Origin: Hygrophila difformis
Lineage: Eukaryota > Streptophyta > Magnoliopsida > Lamiales > Acanthaceae
DNA length: 64,000 bases
NCBI GenBank assembly: GCA_030278955.1
Contig: JAOANR010000006.1
Span: 11,989,915-12,053,914, forward strand
Direction of reading: 5' to 3'
Shown here: in pieces, positions 25,067-34,373 of the stretch
Numbering within the stretch: the stretch's first letter is position 1
Layout of the letters: every line of letters starts with the position of its first letter
Notes under the pieces: model-generated
The model's database searches: none
Seen by the model: only the letters and a program-made list of their open reading frames with translations
What the model was told of the DNA's origin: nothing
Made by a program: the position numbers and the translations under genes

Positions 25067-25084
25067 GGCCATCAGGTAAAAGTT
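25065..25084. repeat. LINE target-site duplication, 5' side
   Basis: ATGGCCATCAGGTAAAAGTT, nineteen of twenty bases equal to 19349-19368. It overlaps the start codon of the LINE's ORF1 by two bases. Confidence 0.9.
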
Positions 25085-25320
25085 AATTTCTTTTCTTCTT
25101 TCTTTTTCTTTAATTTCTTCCTTTTTTTAAAAAAAAAATTATTTTTACTAATTTGCGTGGGTACAGTGGCACCAATACAGTAAGTAGAATCCAACTCTGA
25201 CAGCCGAAAAGAAACATCTTGGCCCAAGACTTCTCATCACCCTCTCGAAAGGGAAGTCGTTGAGAGATTTTTTGGGTGCTCAAGTGCTTTATTAATTTTT
25301 GGGTCACATAGATAGAGAAA

Positions 25321-25583
25321 TACTCCCTCCGTCCCATTTAACTTGTCTTGTTTGACTTTTGCACACAATCCAATGCACATTTTCAACCGTTAATATCTCA
25401 AAATATATACAACAAAAAATTATGTGAAATGTATATTCTAAAACTACATGATTATACGATTCTAACAATATCCAACTCGACTATTTTTTCCAAATATATA
25501 CTTGCAGTAAAATCGAGTCAAAGTTGAACAATGAACAGTGTCAAAAAGTCAAACATGACACATTTGGTGGGACGGAGGGAGTA
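25321..25583 (+). mobile_element. Stowaway MITE, well preserved
   Basis: Left end TACTCCCTCCGTCCCA and right end TGGGACGGAGGGAGTA are near-perfect 14-bp inverted termini with TA target sites. It is 263 bp and non-coding. It belongs to the same subfamily as 40193-40428, which lies in the opposite orientation. Confidence 0.93.
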
Positions 25584-25833
25584 TAATTCATTTTTTTTAG
25601 CTAAATTTGACAAATGATTACTGTTCATTCATATACTTTGAATTAAAATTTTATCATGGTTATACAAATTAAAATATAGCTAAGTGGATCTTGTTATATT
25701 CGTCTCATCTTTTAATTTTTAAATATCGAATTTTTAAAATTTTTATTTGTACAGTTATTATTAATGATTTAAAATATACATTGAATTACGTGCTAGGTGG
25801 GTTTGTAACCATGTTTAAAAAACAGAGTAAGTA
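25583..25833 (-). mobile_element. Decayed Stowaway-like MITE abutting the previous one
   Basis: Read on the minus strand it follows the 19036 and 39838 copies: AATTCAATGTATATTTTAAA, then the GATTCGT/ACAAGAT region, then ACTGTTCA near the end. The right end aaacagagtaagta is a degraded terminus. It starts where the preceding MITE ends. Confidence 0.65.
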
Positions 25834-26134
25834 TATAGTACTTATATTTCAGCCTCATAGTATCTCATATCACTTAATTCCGTCAACAGCGATTATTTCG
25901 ATGCTCGGGCGTAGAGGCTCACCGTGACACATCACATGCATACAAAAAGCCATTAAAATATAGTACTAGTCCAAAGCACCATAGTATTATTATTGGCGAA
26001 GCTACCATTTCTGTGGTGGCCGGATCCATTTTATTGCATTAGTAGTACTAGCTAGAGTAGTAGACGACTATATAGGGAGGGTAGAGAGATGGTTCGGCAC
26101 CAAACTATTGATAGTTTCAAACCCATCTCAAAAG
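25834..26134. other. Spacer downstream of the protease gene
   Basis: About 300 bp without a gene. It should hold the 3' UTR and terminator of the minus-strand protease gene. No clear polyadenylation signal can be singled out. Confidence 0.4.
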
Positions 26135-26218
26135 CTACCATATTTCCACGTCATTCTCGACATATTTGTGCGCAGGAATGTATCTCATTGCCTTCACACC
26201 GAGTGGGCTATTCGCGCT
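26135..26218 (-). pseudogene. Protease exon 5: C-terminal tail after granulin
   Basis: After acceptor TTTTTCAG| the exon reads SANSPLGVKAMRYIPAHKYV and ends NDVEIW plus TAG. This corresponds to the SK(N/D)NPLGVKALKR tail that follows the granulin domain in RD21-type proteins, and the phase (0) matches the donor after SCRM. This makes the longer open frame that reads on to 26317 intronic. Confidence 0.85.
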
Positions 26219-26391
26219 CTGAAAAATTCCACCAAAAAAGAAAATCAATATTACTGCTTGTCCATAATGCATAATAATACTTACTGTTGTAGCTACAGCA
26301 TATGGATCACAACATTTCAATTTAAGCATTTTAAAAAAAACGAGATGAATTGAAGAATGAATGAGCAGAGAGTATCGTAGTAGTAATTAAC

Positions 26392-27338
26392 CATTCTGCA
26401 GGACTGAGTGTAAGAGTCGCAGATGGGATATTCAGGTGGGCAGCAAGTCTCGCGGTCGGGGCAACAGGTGGCACCTTCCGGTGGGCAACAACTCCAAGAA
26501 GTGCAAAACCCGAATATTGAATAGGTGCAACAACATGTGGTGCCTGGGGGGCAACGGCAACCGGGTGGTTTAGGTGCTGGCGGCGGTGGTACTGGACGAG
26601 GGGGCGGTAGCGGTTGTGGAGGAGAGGGAGGTGGGGGTGAAGGAGAAGGTGGTGGTGGTGATGGAGATGGTGGCGGAATTTCAGGGGGAGGTGGTGACGC
26701 AGGCGGTGGGGGTGGTGGAGACTCCTCCTCCGGAGACGGAGGTGGTGGTGACTCCTCCTCCGGCGGCGGAGGTGGTGGAGACTCCTCCTCAGGCGGTGGA
26801 GGTGGTTGTGGCTCTTCCTCCGGCGGAGGTGGTGAAGACTTCTCCTCAGGCAGTGGAGGTGGTGTTGACTCCTCCTCCGGAGGCGGAGGTGGTGGAGACT
26901 CCTCCTCAGGCGGCGGAGGCGGGGCTGATTCCTCCTCCGGAGGCGGAGGTGGTGGATACTCCTCCTCGGGCGGCGGAGGTGGTGGAGACTCCTCCTCGGG
27001 CGGTGGAGGTGGTGGTGACTCTTCCTCCTCAGGTGGTGGAGGTGGTGGAGACTCCTCTTCAGACGGCGGAGGTGGTGGTGACTCTTCCTCCTGAGGCGAA
27101 GATGGTGGAGACTCTTCCTCAGGCGGCAGAGGTGGTGCAAACTCCTCCCCGGGCGGTGGAGGCGGTGGAAGTGGCGGTTGGTCCTCTCCCTCTTTCTCCT
27201 CAGGCTGTAAAGGTGGTGGGTCGTTTTGGTTTTGTGTTGGAATATAATAATAAGAGGCGGGTGAAGGTGAAGCAGCAGCAATCCCACATCGGCCCCCTGG
27301 TAAACTTGGCACATTACGTTGCAGCTTAATGTAGCCGT
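26392..27338 (-). pseudogene. Protease exon 4, downstream part: papain C-terminus, giant Pro/Glu linker, granulin domain
   Basis: It opens with HGYIKLQRNVPSLPGGRCGI, the end of the papain fold. A linker of about 220 residues follows (plus-strand 26560-27225), with some fifteen PPPPPPEEES-type units and then Pro/Ser repeats. The granulin domain comes next (GCRCPPGTTCCCTYSIFGFC, SCCPPEGATCCPDRETCC, PPEYPICDSYTQSC) with its paired cysteines intact. The donor is TGCAGAATG|GTTAAT. With the upstream piece the exon is exactly 1125 bp (375 codons) once one copy of the 5-bp target duplication is removed. RD21-type linkers are usually a few tens of residues. The plus-strand Gly-rich open frames here are antisense shadows of the Pro codons. 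Confidence 0.88.
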
Positions 27339-27343
27339 GTTCT

Positions 27344-27626
27344 TGATGAATGTTGGAGAAATCAAGCAATGGAAATAACTGTTTCAATTGTATTGCACTC
27401 AAAAATGAATTGATGTTCTGTGTACACGAATCAAACAAACACAATATAAATACATCTAGGCTATCAGACTAATGGGCCTGCAATCTAAAATACTAATCTA
27501 TTGGGCCTATAAGCCAAGCCCACAAATAGATCCAATTAGCCAATGCCATCAGTTCTTGCCTTGGCGTCTGTCTTCTTCGTAGCTTCTGTCTTCTTCAGTC
27601 TGCCTGGTGTATACATATACTCAATA
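27344..27626 (-). repeat. 3' LTR of the 27-kb Copia
   Basis: On the plus strand it runs from TGATGAATGTTGG to ATATACTCAATA. Outward transcription from it would run into the granulin exon. An ATG at 27444 in this LTR is in frame with the host exon. Confidence 0.93.
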
Positions 27627-30600
27627 TCCCCCCCGCAAGCTGAAGCATCCCAAAGCTTCAGCTTGGAGCAAAAAAGATGGAAATGACGAGGTGTCAGTCC
27701 CTTAGTAAAAATATCAGCAAGTTGTTCGGTTGTTGGAACAAACACAGGATCAATAAGAACTTGGTGAAAGTAGTCTCAGACATAGTGGCATCCAACATCT
27801 AGATGTTTGGTACGCTCATGATGGATAGCGTTCTTAACCAACTGAATGGCAGACATGTTGTCACAGTACAAAGGGAATGGTGTAGGCAAAGGTAGCTGCA
27901 ACTCCTTGAAGAGAGAACCAACCCACATCAACTCAGCAGCTGTAGCACCAAGGCTCCTGTATTCGGCTTCTGTTGAGCTCCGAGAGACAGCATCTTGCTT
28001 CTTAGTCTTCCAAGCAATGAGAGAGTTGCCAAGGAAAACACAGTAGCCAGTTAGAGACTTTCTTGTAGTTGGGCAATTACCCCAATCTGCATCACAGTAG
28101 CCCTTCAACTCAAGGGTGAGGCCAAAAGGAAAGTGCAAGCCAATATGAGGTGTGTTTTTGATGTACTGGAGAACCTGGACAACACCATTCCAATGACTTA
28201 CTGTAGGATTATGCATGTGTTGGCTTAATTGCTGCACACTAAAGCAAATGTCTGGTCGAGAGAACCCCAAATATAAGAGTTTCCCAACCAAGCGCCTGAA
28301 TAGCTGTGGTTTATCAAACAATGGCCCTGAAGTGTCAAACTGATGATGAGGGAGGCAGGGAACTTGAACTTTAGATGTAGGAGGTAGCTCTATCTCAGAG
28401 ACAATGTCCATTGCATATTTATGTTGACTGACAGAATATCCAGAAGCTGTGCGGGAGATCTCCAAACCAAGAAAGTATGAGGCAGCACCCAAATCTTTTA
28501 TTGTGAATTGAGTGTGTAAGCTCTTCTTAAGTGAGGCAATTTCTTCAGTGTCATCTCCTGTAATGAGTATGTCATCGACATAGGCAACTAATAACACAAT
28601 TCCACTGTTGGTAAACTTGCAAAACACACAAGAATCAGAGTAGGTGCAGGTAAACCCTGAAGATGTGAGGAAAGATTTGAGTGCAGCATACCACTGGCGA
28701 GGGGCTTGTTTCAAGCCATACAAAGACTTTTTGAGCTTACATACTTGGCCTGAGGAAGAAGAAAGACCTTCTGGGCAGACCATGTAAATTTCCTCATCCA
28801 ACTTGCCATGGAGGAAAGCATTATTGATGTCCATTTGAGAGAGTTCCCACTGGTGAGAGGCTGCCAAAGCAATGATGATTCTGACACTTATAGTTTTTGC
28901 CACTGGAGCAAAAATCTCAAAGAAATCCTTTCCAAACTTTTGATGAAATCCCTTTGCTACCAAACGAGCTTTATGCTTATTGACACTCCCATCAGCATTA
29001 AACTTTACCCTAAAAACCCATTTACAGCCTATAGGCTTCTTTCCAGGGGGCAAGGATACAATCTCCCAGGTGCCATTTTTCTCCAAAGCTGTAAGTTCAT
29101 CAGCAATGGCTTTGTCCCACTGAGGAATACCATTAGCTTGCTCAAAATTCATTGGAACAAAAATATCAGTATCACATGAAGTACAAATATAGTCCTTGTA
29201 CTTTTCAGGCCTTCTAATTGTTCTCTTTGGCCTGGTAATAGCAACAGGTGGTGCCACATCTTCAGTGCTTAAAAGAGAATCATTTGAAGGATGGTTGTCC
29301 ATATGAGATGGAGAACCAGAGGTTGAGTTGTCAAGAGGCAACTCAATAGATTGTGTTAAGCCATGTCTCTCAGTGGGAGAGACAGGAGAAGATGCATTTG
29401 AAGTGTGACTCACTGATCTGTGAGAGACCAGAGGAGAGTGAGATATCCCATGATGAGCAGTGGGCTCAGCTGGAGAGGTAGCACTTTGGTAGATAGCAGT
29501 GGGCTGTCTACAGATTTCAGGTGAGTTTTGGGTGGATATGTAGGGTGTAGGATACAAAGTAGGCTGATTTGAGGAAGACTGAGGCTGAGTGTGGAGCTGA
29601 CTAGCAGAAGGAGTGTATGGTGAAGGAGTTGTTTGCTGGAAGGGAAAAATGGTATCATGAAACACAACATCTCTAGAGACCACAACCTTTTTGCTATCAA
29701 GCACTAAGACTTTAAACCCTTTCTTATGAGAAGCTACCCCAAGATAGACACCTTTCATTCCCCTAGCATCAAGCTTACCCACAGGTTGAGAGATTTTGAC
29801 ATAGCACAAACATCCAAAACAATGAAGGTTAGACAGGTCAGGTTTTTGGTTTAAAAGGACCTCACATGGAGACTTCCATTTAAGGACAGGTGTGGGAAGC
29901 CTATTGATCAAATAAGCTGCAGAGAGCATGGCATCTCCCCAATAAGTTTTAGGAACAGATGAGGTTAAGAGAAGGTTTCTAGCTACTTGAATAAGGTGTC
30001 TGTGTTTTCTCTCTACTCTTCCATTTTGTTGTGGGGTGTAGATGCAGGAGGTTTGATGAATAATGCCATGAGATGTAAAGAGATTGAGACAAGTTTTGTT
30101 GCAGAACTCACTCCCATTGTCAGTCCTAATAATTCTAACCACCCCATTAAACTGTGTTTTGACATAAGCTAGAAATTGAGACAGTAAAGTGGAGGTTTCA
30201 GACTTGTGATGCAATAGGTATAGCCAAGTGGCTCTAGAACAATCATCCACAATAGTTAAGATGTATTTGTAATTGGATCTGTCACCAATAGTAAAGGGAC
30301 CCCAAAGGTCACAATGAATTAAATCAAAACACAAAGAGGCATGAGATTCACTAGATGTAAAAGGGAGTTTTGTAATTTTGGAAACTGAACAAATATCACA
30401 AGAGGAGTGATCTTTATTAGCTGAAAAGAAGCCAAGCTTGGACATAACTATAGGAGAAGGATGCCCTAAAATATTATGCCACAAGCTAAATTTATCAGAC
30501 TTATCTAGAACAGCACAAGTAGGTAAGCAATGTAAGGATATATTTCTGTCACGGCAGAATGAATAGAGGTTGTTTATTTGTTTACCCTTTAGAAGAATCT

Positions 30601-32098
30601 TCTTAGAGTTCGGATCCTGCAAGATGCATGTAGAAGGATCAAAAATAGCAATACATTTAAGATCCTTGGTTAACTGACTAATGGATAGAAGGTTCAAAAC
30701 AACTCCAGGTACATACATCACATTGGGTACAGTGAGATCATTGGATATTCTCACTGAGCCAATGTGAGTTGGTACCTTGGTAGAGCCATCTGGCAGATAG
30801 ATAATTCTTTTGGATTTAAAAGGCTGAGGTTCAAGCAAATATGAGGGATCAGCACAAAGATTGACACTAGCACCTGAATCTAATAACCAAGAACCATTGA
30901 GAAAGTTAGAGTCTGAGGAGCTACCTGCCACATCAAAGATTCCACCAACGAAGTCCATAGGTGTTGGTAGGTTCTGATTTCTAGCCAATGCCTCAAGTTT
31001 AGCTTCAAGTTTGGAGAGAATCCTGCCTTCAATAGAGGAGATAGCAGCTTCATCATCATGAACTTCCTTACTATTTCCAGTTACCACAGCTCCAGCCACT
31101 GCCTTGCTTTTCCTCTTATCTCCAAGTGCCTTGTACCAGTCTGGAATGACTCCTGAGACCATAAAGCAATTTGCTCTACTATGGCCTGTTTTCTTGCAGT
31201 GATCACAATAGGCATTTTTATTTGCCAACTGGTAGCATTTGTCTCTGGTGTGTCCTGTCTTTTTACAATATGAGCAAGTAACTCCATTACTTCGAACAGG
31301 CAGAGTTGATTTATCAGTAGTTCCTTTTTCAACTGTTGCAAGAACAAAGCCAGCTGCATTTGACTCACTACCAGTTGATCCTGTGTTTCCTTTTTGAGAC
31401 TCAATGTTGCACAACATGCCATGTGCCTTACTAACAGGAGGTAGTGGATCCATAAGTAGAATTTGGTTGCTAACATGAGTAAATTCATCACTAACACCCA
31501 TGAGAAACTGTACCAACAGTTCATATTCTTCAGATTCCTTTAGTGCTTTTAGTGTTTCTGAGCTACAAGTTTTTGGAAAAGGTTTTAAAGCCTTGAGTGC
31601 ATTCCATTGCGAAACCAAATCACTATAGTAGCTAGTTATAGATCGACCTCCTTGAGTAGTGTTAACAAATTTCTTCCTAAGCAAAATCACTTGAGGACCA
31701 CTAGTTTGTCCATAACAGTCTTCTAACTCTTTCCACAAATTGTATGACGTCTCAGTGTGAAGAAATTGACTCATAATTTCAGGAATTAAGGAATTTTGCA
31801 ACCAAGTAAGTATTAGGCAGTCAACACGGATCCATTCATCATAGTTAACATCATCAGCAGGGGGACATTTGAAGGTACCTTCGATGAATTTAATCTTAGC
31901 TTTTATGCGAAGTGTGTTCCGAACTGCGATCCGCCAGGAATTCCAGTTCGAACCATCAAATAACATCGGAGCAAGCTTTAGATGAGGTTGATCAGCAACA
32001 CTCAGAGTCAATTCCGGAGGAAGAGGAGCTGGAGCTGTTGTGGAGGATTCTTCAGTAGCAGGCGCCATCGATATGCAGTGATATCGCAAATCACACAA
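27536..32098 (-). pseudogene. Copia gag-pol polyprotein with a single stop codon near its end
   Basis: Translation probably starts at the second Met (32068, MAPATEESSTT). Gag shows LFDGSNWNSWRIAV and two zinc knuckles (CSYCKKTGHTRDKC, CDHCKKTGHSRANC). Protease follows (WLLDSGASVNLC), then integrase (HNILGHPSP, CDICSVSK, RTDNGSEF, TPQQNGRVERKHRH) and RT (KARLVAKGF, VAYVDDILITG). RNase H shows GYCDADWGNCPTTRKS, STEAEYRSLG and the DNMSAIQL region. The open frame of 1440 codons ends at TGA 27774-27776 after LDVGCHYV. The same frame then continues DYFHQVLIDPVFVPTTEQLA, so the stop replaces an Arg codon (CGA to TGA). Without that one change the protein would be complete. Confidence 0.93.
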
Positions 32099-32205
32099 AT
32101 TGAAGATATGAGGTAATTCTTGAGCTGAATCGAAGAAATCAGCTCAAAATTGAGGTTGAATGTAAGCGGAAGTGTTGGATTTTGGAACGGGAAGCTTTGA
32201 TACCA

Positions 32206-32488
32206 TGATGAATGTTGGAGAAATCAAGCAATGGAAATAACTGTTTCAATTGTATTGCACTCAAAAATGAATTGATGTTCTGTGTACACGAATCAAACAA
32301 ACACAATATAAATACATCTAGGCTATCAGACTAATGGGCCTGCAATCTAAAATACTAATCTATTGGGCCTATAAGCCAAGCCCACAAATAGATCCAATTA
32401 GCCAATGCCATCAGTTCCTGCCTTGGCGTCTGTCTTCTTCGTAGCTTCTGTCTTCTTCAGTCTGCCTGGTGTATACATATACTCAATA
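32206..32488 (-). repeat. 5' LTR of the 27-kb Copia
   Basis: Same 283-bp sequence as 27344-27626 with one visible base difference. It is followed on the minus strand by the Met-tRNA primer-binding site at about 32193-32205. Confidence 0.93.
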
Positions 32489-32666
32489 GTTCTCCCCACT
32501 CCACCACCCCATCATAATCATAATCATAATAATAATAATACCTGCAATTTTGGACTATCCAATAATCCAACAACAACCCATTATTATTATTATTATACTC
32601 ACTCCCATATCCTACTATATTCACGCTCTCTTCCGCATCATCCCCACATTCTCCATTGAATATACC
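32489..32666 (-). pseudogene. Protease exon 4, upstream part: His and Asn region, catalytic His replaced
   Basis: After the acceptor atatatag| the exon opens GIFNGECGDDAEESVNIVGY. Against the family pattern GIF.G.CG..LDHGV..VGYG it aligns without gaps, and the catalytic His position reads Glu (AEESV for LDHGV). It continues DYWIVQN, which keeps the Asn. Then CRYYYYYDYDYDGVVEWGEH replaces the short NSWG..WGEHGY link, encoded by a TAT/GAT trinucleotide run. The frame is open throughout. The exon is cut at 32489 by the Copia insertion and resumes in frame at 27338. Confidence 0.82.
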
Positions 32667-32872
32667 CTATATATGCACATTACAACATACAAACATTCAC
32701 ATTCACAATCACACCCCATGTCAGATTCATCATAATCATACATACTATAATCAAAATAACATGCACTAAAAGTAACCACTAGTGTGATCGGTTATGGATG
32801 GATCTATCTATCTATGGAACAATATTGTATACATGAGTATTGTAGAAGTATATTGAAAATTGAACAGCTTAC

Positions 32873-33007
32873 AGATTTGTAGAGTTGCAAATCCCTGGAA
32901 CCAAAATTGATGTGAACCTTCACCGGGTGGATGGCCACTGCCCTTGCCAACTCTCTCTCATTACCCGCACCAATAATAATATCCACACTACTCCTTCGGT
33001 CCTTCCA
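32873..33007 (-). pseudogene. Protease exon 3 (45 codons), papain domain middle
   Basis: The segment encodes NERELARAVAIHPVKVHINF and then GSRDLQLYKS. It aligns with the family pattern (N)DE..L..AVA.QPV.V.I.....FQLY.S. It is bounded by an AG acceptor (gatgcaag|TGG) and a GT donor (AAATCT|GTAAG), giving exactly 45 codons in phase 0 at its 3' end. The preceding exon should carry the active-site Cys and the GCNGG motif; neither was found between here and 39137. Assigned by family pattern from reading, not by a search. Confidence 0.78.
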
Positions 33008-33051
33008 CTTGCATCATCCCTCCTACTCACTTCAATAATCAACAGTACAGT

Positions 33052-34365
33052 TAGGGATGTCAACTTTAGCCGTAGGGTCGGGTAACCCGTCGGGTAATCG
33101 GGTAGGGTATTATCCGAAATCGAAATAAATCATATCGGGTGCGGGTAGGGTACGGATTTCATATATTACCCGATTACCCGATTAAATATATATATATTTA
33201 TTTATTTATCTATATATACTTATATATTTAATTTATATTATATATTGAGATATATTTATATGTTTGTTTATTTATTTATTTATTTTTATATTTTAAATTT
33301 ATTAACATTTGAGATTTGGCAGTAAAAAGATTTATGAATTTTTTACTGAATATTCTTAAATATTACAGTATTTATTTATGTTGCTTTAGCGGTTTCATTT
33401 AAATATTTTTTTAAATTTTATTCTCGTGCAATAATGAAGGTTTTATTTATTTTTTTATGGTGAAAAATAAGTTTTTTCTTTATTAAAGTTGGGTCGGGTA
33501 GAGTCGGTTAACTATATAATATTTAAGATTTAGGGTACCCGTTTTACCCGCGGATAATCCGCATACCCGACGGGTATTACCCGAATCCTACCCGATATTT
33601 AATTTTAGGGTAATAGGGTAGGGTAAGGGTAGGATAATTATATTTCGGGTAGTGAGTGGAGGTGACCTACCTAGGGATGTAAACGGATAGGGTAGGGTAC
33701 GGGTAGGCCACCTCCACTCACTACCCGAAATATAATTATCCTACCCTTACCCTAAAATTAAATATCGGGTAGGATTCGGGTAATACCCGTCGGGTATGCG
33801 GATTATCCGCGGGTAAACGGGTACCCGAAATCTTAAATATTACATAGTTAACCGACTCTACCCGGCCCAACTTTAATAAAGAAAAAACTTATTTTTCACC
33901 ATAAAAAATAAATAAAACCTTCATTATTGCACGAGAACAAAATTTAAAAGAATATTTAAAAGAAACTGCTAAAGCAACATAAATAAATACTGTAATATTT
34001 AAGAATATTCAGTAAAAAATTCATAAATCTTTTTACTGTCAAATCTCAAATGTTAATAAATTTGAAATATAAAATAAATAAATAAAGAAACAAACATATA
34101 AATATAACTCAATATATAATACAAATTAAATATATATAGTATATATAGATAAATAAATATATATATTTAATCGGGTAATCGGGTAGGGTAATCGGGTAAT
34201 ATATGAAATCCGTACCCTACCCGCACCCGATATGATTTATTTCGGTTTCGGGTAATACCCTACCCGATTACCCGGTTCCGATTACCCGACGGGTTACCCA
34301 ACCCTACGGGTAAAGTTGACATCCCTAGACCTACCCGTACTCTACCCTACCCGTTTACATCTCTA
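33052..34365. mobile_element. hAT-like non-autonomous element with a giant palindrome
   Basis: An exact 8-bp duplication AGTACAGT (33044-33051 and 34366-34373) flanks ends TAGGGATGTCAAC and, inverted, TAGAGATGTAAAC. This matches the hAT superfamily in duplication size and end style. Inside, 33052-33671 and 33708 to about 34326 are inverted copies some 620 bp long. They are separated by a 36-bp spacer (33672-33707, TAGGGATGTAAACGG..GGGTAGG) that is repeated in inverse at the right terminus. It is rich in GGGTAATCGGGTA-type motifs and encodes nothing. It lies between the granulin exons and exon 1 of the protease gene. Confidence 0.85.
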
Positions 34366-34373
34366 AGTACAGT

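Larger units (their letters stand above)
27344..32488 (-). mobile_element. Young Ty1/Copia element inserted in the protease exon
   Basis: It is 5145 bp on the minus strand, with 283-bp LTRs at 32206-32488 (5') and 27344-27626 (3'). They differ at a single position that I can see (T at 27555, C in the other copy). A perfect 5-bp target duplication GTTCT lies at 27339-27343 and 32489-32493. The primer-binding site (TGGTATCAAAGC) and purine tract (GCGGGGGGGATAT) are in place. The polyprotein is a single long frame with one stop codon. The LTR termini are TATTGAG..ATCA, not the usual TG..CA pair. Confidence 0.95.

Noticed and set aside
26317..26391. Extension of the granulin exon to NYYYDTLCSFILQF...
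   Set aside because: A GT donor follows SCRM and a matching phase-0 exon (SANSPLGVKAM) lies downstream, as in RD21-type genes, so the extension is intron read-through.
26525..27329. Long plus-strand frames encoding Gly/Ser-rich or Val/Glu-rich repeats
   Set aside because: They are antisense readings of the Pro/Glu linker minisatellite. The minus frame matches a known domain order with splice signals, and the plus frames do not.
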